From NCBI GenBank assembly GCA_003194525.1, contig NBIV01000008.1, forward strand, positions 248,001-312,000: a stretch of 64,000 nt of DNA. The letters run 5' to 3'. Position 1 is the stretch's first letter; every line of letters begins with the position of its first letter. The stretch comes from Gracilariopsis chorda. Taxonomy: Eukaryota; Rhodophyta; Florideophyceae; Gracilariales; Gracilariaceae. The notes under the pieces are model-generated. The model had not been told where the DNA came from and searched no databases. It saw nothing but the letters and a program-made list of their open reading frames with translations. Position numbers and translations under genes: made by a program. This document shows positions 49,176 through 58,435 of this stretch, in pieces.

Positions 49176-49729
49176 GGTGAAAGCGGAGTGTTAGCGTAGG
49201 GAAGAGTGGAAAATGAGAGCGGGGGGGGGGGGGGGGGGCTCGAACGGAGGTGGCGCTTCCGACATGGCACCTCTCCGCGCGCGGCGATGCGCCTTAAATG
49301 GAGCCGGGCGGGCGCGCCGCTTACAGCGCGTGCGGCGGCAGTTGCAAACGGACGCGCCTCCACGTGGCGGGAGCGCGCGCCGCCGATTGGGCGGCGGCAG
49401 ATTCGGCCGCCGCGCTGATGTGGAACGGCGCGCGCAAAGGCGCGGCGCCGACACGTGCGCGGCGCCAATTGGCCCGCGCCCCGCGCCAATTGGCCCGCGA
49501 CAGCTGGACGCGTGGCCAGCGTGGCGCGTGCGCCGTTGCTCGCCGCGCGGATGATGTCACCGCGCGTGGCGCCAGCCGTAAGCGCAGCCCCCGCACCAAT
49601 TCGCCCCACGTCACGCACAACCGCCCCGCAGCCATGTGCTCCCCCGCGCCAGCTCTTCTTATTGCGTCCCCCCCCCCCCCCGCTCCTCGCCCCCACCCCC
49701 CCCGTCCGCCACCGCACCACACACACCCC
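49176..49729. promoter_or_regulatory. Divergent promoter LEA-like (-) / kinase (+) with CCAATTGG boxes
   Basis: This 554-bp region has two identical copies of GCGCCAATTGGCCCGCG (49462-49478 and 49483-49499, 21 bp apart). CCAATTGG reads CCAAT on both strands, suiting an NF-Y-type factor at a divergent promoter. A 14-C run at 49668-49681 lies 49 nt before the kinase ATG and an 18-G run (C on the LEA sense strand) 46 nt before the LEA ATG. Confidence 0.55.
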
Positions 49730-51043
49730 ATGCCTTCTCAACCGACAGAATTGATACCCACCCCCGTCCGCGTGCGCGTCCGCGAAGACGGGGACCTCTT
49801 CTACCGCCGCGCCGCCCACCTACTCTCCATGTCACACTCCCACGTCGCCTTTGGCCGCCACAATCTCCCCCTCAACGCCCTCACCATCTGCCCTGGTCTC
49901 GGCATCCAAGACATCGTCCTCACCACCCCCACCACCGCCTTCTGCCTCCGCCCCGCCCACAAGTCCGATCCCGCCTGGCCCGTCCTCAAGAAGATGCTCC
50001 GTCTCGCAATCCTGTCCCCGCCCGGCTACCGATACGTTGACCACATCGGCAGCGGCTCCTTCGGCGTTGTCTACAAGGCCCACTCCACCCAACCGCCCTC
50101 AAACCACCTCTACGCCATCAAGCACATCAGCAGATCCCTCCTCACCCGCCAAAACGTCCCGCTGCAAGTGGCCCGCCGCGAGCTCAGAATCGTCACCGCA
50201 CTGCCCCATCACCAGAACGTCGTCCGCACGCACGCTGCCTTCGAGACCGCCAATTCAATGTTCATCGTCATGGAATTCGTTCCGGGCGGCACCTTGCTCG
50301 ATCTTGCCCGCAGGACTCCACAGTCCTTTCACTCCATCCGCGCCATCCTCAAACAGCTTCTCACCGCCCTGTCCCACCTCCACTCCAACCAAGTCATCCA
50401 CCGTGACTTCAAGATGGAAAACATCCTCATCAAACCCGCTCAACCTCACCCCGTTGTCAAGCTCTGCGACTTCGGCCTCTCCGTCAGTCACGACCCACAG
50501 AACCCGCTGCCCCACTTCACCTCCGTTGGCACCCGCTACGCACACGCCCCTGAGATGGTGCTCGCCGCTGAACAGGGTGTCAAACGCGCTCACTACGGCA
50601 CTGCCGTCGACGTCTGGGCTTGTGGAATTGCCCTCTTCTCGCTCCTGTACAATCGCATTCCGTGGCTCGACAGTCCGCAACAGCAGCGCCAAGATATGCG
50701 TGCCATGAGAAAGCTCTCCTCGCACTCTAAGCCCTCTATCCAGCTCATTCAGACCGTCGAGGAAAGACTCAACACCCCGCCGTTGCTGCACAGCTTGCTT
50801 TGCGGACTGTTGCAGCCCTCCCCGGAAAAGAGACTCACTGCCCGTGCCGCTTTGGAACATAGACTCTTTGACCATCACAATAACAAACATCTGGACGCCA
50901 GACGAGAAATTGAGCAGGACCTCATGCAGTCTCCTGTTTCTGTAAAGCAGCTATTCAGGCGCGTGGTTTCGCTTGTCAGGGCTGTTGAGCTATTGCGCAA
51001 TTCTGGCAACTCTGGCTATCCCCAGGGAATGTTCGTCTTGTAG
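49730..51043 (+). CDS. Serine/threonine protein kinase
   Basis: The 437-residue intronless kinase starts at the ATG at 49730; an upstream in-frame ATG at 49634 is rejected because it would translate the poly-C tract. Residues 1-95 (VRVREDGDLFYRR...) have no recognised domain. The kinase core runs from GSGSFGVVYKA (~106-116) through AIK, RRELRIV (helix C Glu), HRDFKMEN (~223-230), DFGLS (D247), GTRYAHAPEM (APE-type) and DVWACGIALFSLLYNRIPW to LTARAALEHRLF near residue 382. All catalytic residues are present, so it should be active. The family looks CAMK/SNF1-like in its layout, but I cannot place it; substrates are unknown. The 5' half is extremely C-rich at third positions. Confidence 0.9.
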   Translation: MPSQPTELIPTPVRVRVREDGDLFYRRAAHLLSMSHSHVAFGRHNLPLNALTICPGLGIQDIVLTTPTTAFCLRPAHKSDPAWPVLKKMLRLAILSPPGYRYVDHIGSGSFGVVYKAHSTQPPSNHLYAIKHISRSLLTRQNVPLQVARRELRIVTALPHHQNVVRTHAAFETANSMFIVMEFVPGGTLLDLARRTPQSFHSIRAILKQLLTALSHLHSNQVIHRDFKMENILIKPAQPHPVVKLCDFGLSVSHDPQNPLPHFTSVGTRYAHAPEMVLAAEQGVKRAHYGTAVDVWACGIALFSLLYNRIPWLDSPQQQRQDMRAMRKLSSHSKPSIQLIQTVEERLNTPPLLHSLLCGLLQPSPEKRLTARAALEHRLFDHHNNKHLDARREIEQDLMQSPVSVKQLFRRVVSLVRAVELLRNSGNSGYPQGMFVL

Positions 51044-51886
51044 AAGGAGCACTACCGCACTATCAGCCTACAAACTTCATCAAACTACGCGTTCTAAAAC
51101 CGTACACACCCATCTCATTCTCTTTGTCGAAGCGAGGTCTACTGCGCTCAAATTTTTGCAGCGTATTCCTCTCCGCGGGTTTGAAGCATGTCAACGCCTG
51201 CTACGTGCTTCATCCGTGCTATTGCAATCTCATGTTCAACAAACAACCCTCTCATGCCATTTGTGCCTTCCACAACGCACATCGCGCGTTCACACACTAT
51301 ACCACGTGTTTTGGGCGCCGTTTCCATTACTATAGTTTCAACTAACTCCACAACTGCCCGTTGTAACTGATGGTAACCCTTAGTATCAATGTACTGTTGC
51401 TGCAGAACAAAGATAGATTCAAACCATCATTCACGGGCAGCAACATGCAACTGTTCGTTATTCCCCACCCATAAACGTTCTGGTCCTTTCTGTATACGTG
51501 TGCCGCTTATTCTGATTCCCAATTTCCGCGATGCAGACCGCTCGAGAAACAATGCACGAGTCCCGTCCAAGATTGATAAACCAGAAGCAGAGCACAAGTG
51601 CACATCTGGTTCACAACTTTTCGTGTCTTGTTGCACCTTATACTCCAGCCATGACGCATACCTTCTTCCAAAAAACACTTGGTAAGCCCTTACCCTTGGT
51701 ACTCGCGCCTTGTTGCACGAGTAGGCATGCTCTTTGGTAGACGTAGAACCACAATAAAAAGCGTTGATCATGCTTGTACCCAACGTGATGCATAGGGTAT
51801 GTTATACTTCCACCTCTGTGACGTCCCGAGCATCCTGATTAGCGGCAGGGTCCACGTCGCTTAGAGTCATAGATTTCAACGCACAC
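51044..51886. other. Convergent intergenic (kinase / Vma12)
   Basis: No gene is recognised in either strand. Confidence 0.45.
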
Positions 51887-52519
51887 TTACGATGACGTTT
51901 TGACATTTTCCGATGACGGTTTGGCACGGTCGGCCATGCGTTGACGCTTTTTCACATGCTGGTCTACTGCTGTGTCAATTGTGTACATTCTTGTAAGAAC
52001 AAGTAATACTTCCACCGCCATGGCGATAATCATGGCCACAACACCGCCAATCAAACCTCCCGTCTGAGTTCCGGTGCTGTGCTTGAACAAGAAATATCCG
52101 GCCGTGAAGCACGTAGCCATCGTAACGATAACATTGACTCCAAGCGACATCTGAGGAGCGAACTTACTCATACGGGCCGCTTCGATTTCCACGTTAGAAG
52201 CGTCAGCTCGGGCAACGTCGCGAATAATTCGAGCATATTCCGCATCTTTCATTCGGGCTTGTAGACGCTCAACGCGCGCCTGTAGTTGGGGATTTCTCAC
52301 ATGAGGAATACGCTCTTTGCAAGCGTGGTCATGCGACAGATAAAGCTCTGTGGAAGAGAGAAGCGACGAAAGAGACGGCGCATTTCGTTGGCCTCGAATA
52401 GCGTTCACTAGAGCTCTGTGTGTTACTGTTTCAACATCTTTTGTCCTCTTCACAGCGTGGTCTGATTGAGCGACTTGAAGCACTTTCCTGATTCGCTCAT
52501 TGACGAGTGCGACCACCAT
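51887..52519 (-). CDS. VMA12: Vma12/TMEM199-like V-ATPase assembly factor
   Basis: In yeast, Vma12 with Vma22 and Vma21 assembles the V0 sector of the vacuolar proton pump in the ER. The 210-residue model starts at the ATG at 52519. LLSSTELYLSHDHA, RNPQLQARVERLQARMKDAEYARI and IRDVARAD match the LLEGSEIYLP / RNPELVARLEKIKIQ / NEEYKRITRNV block of human TMEM199. Two hydrophobic segments follow (about 140-160 and 165-190: VNVIVTMATCFTAGYFLF and GGLIGGVVAMIIAMAVEVLL), then a basic cytosolic tail (KKRQRMADRAK). The frame upstream to 52873 is open without homology, so I take this ATG. Divergent with the SPT subunit gene. Confidence 0.87.
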   Translation of the reverse strand: MVVALVNERIRKVLQVAQSDHAVKRTKDVETVTHRALVNAIRGQRNAPSLSSLLSSTELYLSHDHACKERIPHVRNPQLQARVERLQARMKDAEYARIIRDVARADASNVEIEAARMSKFAPQMSLGVNVIVTMATCFTAGYFLFKHSTGTQTGGLIGGVVAMIIAMAVEVLLVLTRMYTIDTAVDQHVKKRQRMADRAKPSSENVKTSS

Positions 52520-53019
52520 GGTTCGGATCTCGAAATATGAACTCCCCCGAATCTTGTGCTTGTTTGAACTGTAGAATCGCGGCAGTATCGTAGTGGGTCG
52601 GATAAAGAAGGACAAGCAAGACCCAGAAACTGGACGCTGCGCTTCCGCCAAATGGTGGAAAAATGACCATTGGGTGTCGCGCTTGCAGTCCAACAGTTGA
52701 AGCTTCCTAGCCAGCGATGTACACCTGCACAATGGCCAATTAAACTCTTGCACTTGGGGGCCAATCCCCAAGTATCGTTCCATGATGAGCACCCAACGAA
52801 CTCTCGTTCCCGCTCCGAGGGGCTTCTTCGATTGCACCGTTCGCAACCCCACGTAGATACTCTGCGATACCACAGTCGCAAGTTATTGGAAGCACATCCT
52901 ATCGTACGGCCGAGCAGCGTTGTTTGATTATCGTGAGAGAAGGCGCAGCGCAATCACATCTCACATTCTAACTTGGCCACCTAACAGCAACAGCTAAATC
53001 CCCGATTGATTTCATCCGT
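52520..53019. promoter_or_regulatory. Divergent promoter region Vma12 (-) / SPT small subunit (+)
   Basis: 500 bp between starts. No clear element is identified. Confidence 0.35.
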
Positions 53020-53398
53020 ATGACTCGACCAACCTCCTACACAGAATCAGCGACAGCTGATGAGGAATTCGAGGATGAAACTGTCGTGGTACAGCCGCCG
53101 CGCACCCGCTCTTTCAAAGAGTCGGTGAGTCTTTGGTACGTTCCGGGTCGAGTAGAGTAAGCAACCTATCTGATAACCTTTTTCATCCTGAATTCTCACA
53201 GATCTTCTCTCCTTGTGATTGCAAACTTGACAAAGGGTATACCGGTATAACCTCAGCACTGCTTTGTATATGTTGGAACCATGGGAAAGAGCGTTGTTCA
53301 ACATTGTAGTCATTTCAATTCTTGCATACACTGTTTACGGACTCTACTACTCTGCGCTTCATCCACTTTTCGAACGGATAGCCACGTCTTATATGTAA
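53020..53398 (+). CDS. Serine palmitoyltransferase small subunit (ssSPT-like), two exons
   Basis: These tiny ER proteins activate serine palmitoyltransferase, the first step in sphingolipid synthesis. Exon 1 is 53020-53135 and exon 2 53236-53398, with a 100-nt intron (CTTTG|GTACGT..ACAAAG). The 92-residue product has an acidic N-terminus (~35 residues), then SVSLWVYRYNLSTALYMLEPWERAL; the human ssSPTa has YYQYLLVTALYMLEPWERTV at this place. LEPWER (52-57) precedes one transmembrane helix (FNIVVISILAYTVYGLYY) and a short tail. The alternative donor GTGAGT ten bases earlier gives no in-frame product with either visible acceptor. The splice lies exactly where the homology needs it. Confidence 0.85.
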
Positions 53399-54382
53399 AA
53401 AGGAGTACTGGCATCGGAGAGTATAACAGCTTCATATGACATCCAGTCCATCATCTTTGTGTCAGCTTCAACATACACCAACCCAGATCTGAGAGTGTCA
53501 GCTCTCTGCTTTGTATTCAATACCGACCAGACAAGGCCGTACTTTACCTAAGGTTTCATTTACCCTCTACTCTAACACCTGAACAACGATCCGCAGGTAC
53601 AATCCGTCTTGCACTGACGGAGACTGGAAAGACTTGTAGCCGGAACCGTTGCCCTAAAGACAAAACGGGGCAAATTATGTTTAGGTGGTTCGAGCTCGAA
53701 CCCCGGACGAATCGGTCAGTGACGTTTCTGAACATTCATATAAGTACAGGTAAAGCGCATCTTCTTAGAGCTACTTGTTACCGCGGGTCAGTTTCAGTGA
53801 GTTGAGCTGTTAATTTACATCGCGTTGATTTCGCTGCTCTAATAGTCTTCAAGTTATTCGACGAGAATAAGATTCTCCGCTATACCTAGGGATCTTCAAA
53901 TATCCACCAAACTTCCTTCTTCAATTGCATGCAGGTGTTTTAACGATTGACACCTCTTGCGCCACAAATAGATGTATGGCTTCAGTCCTGTCAAACGCCA
54001 TGATTTTGCTTTCACACCACAAATAGCCTTTCAAGTCCATAGTATTCACTTGCCAAACTCAAGAATATTGCTGTTTCTCTTAGTTGCTGAACACGCTATG
54101 AAGAAATCCTAATAATGCCTCTGTTGTCATTCCCTAGAGTAAATGCCGTGCATCCGAGTGAAAAGAATTCTTCTCGAGTGTCGACGTTATCTCCGCCTTC
54201 ATCAAATCGTCGCCCTCTCCTTCAATCCTTGAACTATCGAATGTGAGAATGGGCCATACAAAAAGGCGCTCCTTGTCTCCAGCAAGCAGACATGGATATA
54301 TGTACAGTATTCACCTCCGAACCAGTGCTTCTTAAGTTGGTTAACACAATTGGAGTCGATGCCGTTAGACGGCATGCTCGTA
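53399..54382. other. Intergenic, convergent (SPT subunit / PCF11)
   Basis: ~1 kb without a recognisable gene. 53691-53706 is a perfect palindrome GGTTCGAGCTCGAACC, which resembles a T-loop but lacks a tRNA fold. Confidence 0.45.
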
Positions 54383-56833
54383 TCATGAGTTTCCCTTGGA
54401 GACGCTCTCTTTTTGACGCTTTGAAGGTCGCTCGGGAATCTCAACCCCTTTCAGTTCTGCGGAGCCTATCACCGTAGTTTCCATCACATTTTGGCCACTT
54501 GGCCATTCAGCTTCATTATCCATTCTCTTCCGTTTTTGACCAGAAGGTGGGGTAGATGTTACCTGTGTATTTCTATTGCCCTTCAGTTCCAAAGGCTCTT
54601 GTTTCGTATCCTCTGTCGTTGGATGTCCATCAGTCAAGTGTCCTTTCATATCTTTCTTGTCTGTCGCGCTCACAGAAGCCAAACTCATTCCTTCACCGTT
54701 GTTCGCTGTAGGATCAACGAACTCACCCCCTTGCTTTGCCAGCTCATGTTCCTTCTTCAGCATTCCAGTTTGGTATGAAGCATGACTTTCGGTGCTTCCT
54801 TTGTTCGAGGATTCGACTTGTGACGCAAAATTCGCAGTAGATCCCCGCGCTCCAGTTTCCTCAACTCGCAGCTTAGCCAGTTCTGTTTTGATGCCGTTTG
54901 TAGAGGGTACAGCTTCAGCTGCAGCAGAATTTGGTTTCGGCATTGGATCAGTCTTAACGTTGGTCGATGAGAAGCCTTGAGAATTGGTGATGATATTAGT
55001 TGAAGCAGGACTTGTATTTTCAATATCGGGCTTGATGCCGTCGTCCTCTTGCTGCTGAGGTATATCGTCAGACTCATCAGCGTTAAGGACGGCGTACTGC
55101 ATGCACTTTACGTGATACAGTTCATCATCGTCAGTTCTCGTACAATCACGCAGCATCCAGGCGTGTTTGTCGTCATCCCAAAAGGTTTCAAAAGCCTCGT
55201 GGCAAGCGGCGCAAATGTCATTATCAGACTTGGCTTCAACAACAGACACGGTTCTATCGTCGTTGTCGTCTTCTACATTTTTCTTATTTACAGAAGGGTT
55301 CGTTGGCTTAGCATTGGGATCAACCGTTCCCAAGAAGACATCCAGTGTGTCAAACCACCCACGTGACTGACCCCCAACAACCACCTGTTCCCTCGTTCCT
55401 CTCTTGCGGCGGTTCTGTCGGAATAGCCAATCGAGATGTTCCCGCAGTGCCTCCTTGGTAGCAAAGCGCATACCGTCACTCTTTGATAGGTACGGCAAGT
55501 CGGTATACAAAGATCGAACGCCAGCGTGATGAGACATATTCTTAAGGTTAGCAAACAATAATACGGGGGATGTAGGAGCCGCTGGGAAAGAAGGGGCAGC
55601 GGAATTGGGGAGTCGCGGAGCGGCTGGATGTCGCGTAAGTACTGCAGGGGAGGGCGGATCGGCAACACTGGCAGTAGGCATGGGGCGAGAGGACTGTGCT
55701 ACGGACTGCACTGTGTGAAGCAGCCCAGGGGGCATTGCGCGAAGCAGGTTGTTGAGAACATTGGATACAGTTGCGCGTGGGACTTGTGACGGTGGAGGCA
55801 CAGAGGAAGGGGCACTGGTGGAAGGTGTCGTGGGGGTGGGGGTGTTACGATGGCGAGGGGCAGAAGAAATATCGCGCAATTGGCGCTGGTAGCGCAGCAA
55901 AGCGTTTCGCTGAACAATTGGAGGGGTAGATTGGAGCTGTGAGGTAATCATGCTGTTGAGGGTAAAGAGTTGGTGATTGGATGGGAGTGCTCCCATGCTA
56001 GCGTTTCTAATTACCTGAGTCATCATCCTTTCCAACTGCACAAACTCCACGGGCGGGGGAGGCAAGACGGCTGGTCGAGCGGGAGCCGAGCGCAACGAAG
56101 AGCGCAACGGTAAGGCTCGGGCGGGAACAGGCGGCACTTGCGAGACGGGAATGGGGGCGGGGTGGATGGGTTGAGAGTGCAAGACGGGAATGGCCGGTTG
56201 CGGAGCGGCCTGAACGCGCGCATGCGGCGCGGGTGGGATCGGAACGCGCGGTGGTTGGGCGAAGTATGGCGGGGGCTGGTGCGGCGGGTGGTGCATGGCA
56301 GAGGGAGGCGGTGCGTGGGGATGCATCTGGCCATACGGGGTGGCATCAATTTGATTGGCTCGAGTAGTCATGGCGTTGACGAGTTCGAAGCCATAGATGT
56401 CCGGCCAGGTGCTGAGCATCCTTCGCAGCGACATACGAACGGTGGGTGGGGCGACGGCATAGGCGTCGGTAAATGTGTGGAAAAGATTCTCTGCGAAGCG
56501 GGAGAGATACCTTCGGCCGACGTTCTTGACGATGGAGTCCATGAGGTAGAGAAAGGGGAGTTTGATGGTGGGGGCGGCATTGAAAATGCGCTGCTCGATA
56601 ACGGAGCTGATGGCATCTGCGGCGCTGAGGTTGTCAGCAGCGATGGTGGTGAGTTGGTTGATGACCTGCTTGGAGTTCCAGGTGAGCTCATTGAGGAAGG
56701 CGTCGTACTCGAGAGCGGCCTCCTGGAAGGTGGGAGGGATGGAAGAGAGATCGAGCGGCGGGCGGATGGAAGGGGGTGGGGCGGATGGGGCGTGGGGGGG
56801 AGCGTTACTGACGTAGTTAGATTGATGGAACAT
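54383..56833 (-). CDS. PCF11: PCF11-like cleavage/polyadenylation factor
   Basis: PCF11 binds Ser2-phosphorylated RNA polymerase II CTD and links 3' processing to termination, in the CF IA/CFII complex. The 816-residue model starts at the ATG at 56833 (MFHQSNYVSN); an in-frame ATG at 57193 could add 120 residues lacking homology. The CTD-interacting domain (~35-170) shows FQEAALEYDAFLNELTWNSKQ, IKLPFLYLMDSIVKNVGRRY and LRRMLSTWPD. A long Pro-rich middle follows. The C-terminal part has the Pcf11 zinc-finger pair region: REHLDWLFRQNRRKRG, SRGWFDTLDVFLG and CAACHEAFETFWDDDKHAW ... YHVKCMQY. The tail is Lys/Glu-rich with a basic KRKRMDNE. No intron is visible. The 5' third is C-rich in sense. 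Confidence 0.9.
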   Translation of the reverse strand: MFHQSNYVSNAPPHAPSAPPPSIRPPLDLSSIPPTFQEAALEYDAFLNELTWNSKQVINQLTTIAADNLSAADAISSVIEQRIFNAAPTIKLPFLYLMDSIVKNVGRRYLSRFAENLFHTFTDAYAVAPPTVRMSLRRMLSTWPDIYGFELVNAMTTRANQIDATPYGQMHPHAPPPSAMHHPPHQPPPYFAQPPRVPIPPAPHARVQAAPQPAIPVLHSQPIHPAPIPVSQVPPVPARALPLRSSLRSAPARPAVLPPPPVEFVQLERMMTQVIRNASMGALPSNHQLFTLNSMITSQLQSTPPIVQRNALLRYQRQLRDISSAPRHRNTPTPTTPSTSAPSSVPPPSQVPRATVSNVLNNLLRAMPPGLLHTVQSVAQSSRPMPTASVADPPSPAVLTRHPAAPRLPNSAAPSFPAAPTSPVLLFANLKNMSHHAGVRSLYTDLPYLSKSDGMRFATKEALREHLDWLFRQNRRKRGTREQVVVGGQSRGWFDTLDVFLGTVDPNAKPTNPSVNKKNVEDDNDDRTVSVVEAKSDNDICAACHEAFETFWDDDKHAWMLRDCTRTDDDELYHVKCMQYAVLNADESDDIPQQQEDDGIKPDIENTSPASTNIITNSQGFSSTNVKTDPMPKPNSAAAEAVPSTNGIKTELAKLRVEETGARGSTANFASQVESSNKGSTESHASYQTGMLKKEHELAKQGGEFVDPTANNGEGMSLASVSATDKKDMKGHLTDGHPTTEDTKQEPLELKGNRNTQVTSTPPSGQKRKRMDNEAEWPSGQNVMETTVIGSAELKGVEIPERPSKRQKESVSKGNS

Positions 56834-58047
56834 TGCGGTGGTGGCGGGGAGGGGGGGAAGGGTAGGAAGGGGGAGAGGGGGAGGGTCGCGAAGTGTGAAT
56901 CGGTGGGTGGGGTGGAGGCGAGGGCGGCAGGCGAAAGGAAAGAGGAAGGGGCGGGGTGGGGGAGGACGAGCAACTTGTGGCGCTTTTGAAGCATTCGGAG
57001 GCGTGCTCAGCGCTGCATTCAGAGCCAACAGCTGTCCTTCGGCGATTGCCTGGCATCCGCGCCGCAATTCAACGCACCCAAAAAATTTGCACTTATGTTT
57101 CCTTTTGAGGGTACAAATGAGTTTTTTGCAGATTATGTTCACCTCTTGCAGTACATACTTCGCCGTTTCAAGTGCATCGCCCTCCTCCTCCATGTCGTCA
57201 TCTTCACTCTTGCTGAGAACGGCCCTCCGTGACGATTAACAATGGTGGGGGCCGTAAAGTATTCACGTCCATTCCACGTCGTAAATGCGACATAGATACC
57301 GCCCAGTTGTGCTCATGCACTTGACTTCTTAGTCTCTCCACACGACACTAATGCCTGCCACCAAATCATACGTTTGCCTCTCTGCTATCGCTCGGTTTGC
57401 TCCTGAAAACATGCGAAAGAATACGCATGTCCCACATTTGCCTTGTCAGCTGCGCCTGCATTACAAAATGTACTAACGCTATGCTTCATTGAGAGCACGC
57501 GTGAAGCCTGAAATTGGAGAAAGCTCCACCTCAGAACTGTCGACTTTGATGCTGATCTTCTGAAGAACATACCGCGCTACTACCAAAGCTCTTTAGCAGG
57601 CGGAAATTCCGCTCTTTGGTTAGTTCTCGAGGACTGTACTTCTAGAAGAAGTGCTCTGCTACAGCTGCAGCGGATGCGTTTGCACAGCATGCCCGAGTCG
57701 AAAGGTATTTTGGATGTAACTTTGTAGCTCGGATTTGCAATTCTTCTTAATGCCATTCAGAATTCTCATCCTCTTTTCTCTCCGCTGCTCTCCCCTATTC
57801 TATTTAGGTCGCAGACAGAAAACCCCATCTTCGATTCCGTGCATGGTAATCCCATAGTAACGGCTTTACACCTTATCTAACCTAAATCGCTACAAATTCT
57901 ACCGCTTCTCATATTCCGAAGAGTGCTCTAAAATGGCTACGTCACTGTTGTCACACGTAGCCAGCGCACACCTTAGCCGCCGCCGCCTAGTACACTTAAG
58001 CTCGAAGCCGACGACACCTCAGTAAACTTCGAGCCATCGGCTCCTTC
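56834..58047. other. Intergenic left of the copia element
   Basis: 56834-57193 is an open continuation of PCF11 that may be UTR or an extension. Beyond it, a 41-codon frame from 57351 (MPATKSYVCLSAIAR...) is unsupported. The left LTR abuts CCTTC at 58043-58047; the matching target-site duplicate would be outside the window. Confidence 0.4.
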
Positions 58048-58435
58048 TGTGAATGCGTGGCTGTAAGCTGTACATTCACGTGAGCTCCCACATGGGTGGA
58101 AGCTGCAGTACCAGCTAGAGTAATTTTATTTAGTCTAGCTAGTACACCGTCTCGGTCTCCACCCTTGAGGAACAAGATAGACAAGTAGAAGATTAGCAGT
58201 AAAGGACCATACGGTTGTCCGTATCCGGCTTCGTACAGAGGCTGTTGTCAGCTCTGGTCTTCTAAGTCTATCCTACTCTACCGCATCGCTCTATCGTAGC
58301 TACATCGAACTACAGGTTTCCGCATACCGCTTGTAGTTTACACCTACAGGAGTGCGCCTACCGCCATGCCAGCGCAAAGGGCCCGTCATCGGAGAAATCG
58401 TCAATCCGGATTTGGTTTCTTCGTAGTACTACCTC
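58048..58435 (+). repeat. 5' LTR (right boundary approximate)
   Basis: Begins TGTGAATG, homologous to 63871-64000. It has an internal imperfect inverted repeat GTACCAGCTAGA / TCTAGCTAGTAC around an A/T-rich loop at ~58107-58144. If the LTR ends ...CTCA at 58436 then TGGCGGGCAG would follow as a possible tRNA primer site, but I cannot match it to a tRNA. Confidence 0.75.

Noticed and set aside
53670-53720. tRNA-like GGTTCGA palindrome
   Set aside because: No acceptor, D or anticodon stems can be drawn on either strand.
56138-56989. 283-codon plus-strand frame, Gly/Arg-rich
   Set aside because: Antisense of the Pro-rich PCF11 N-terminal region.
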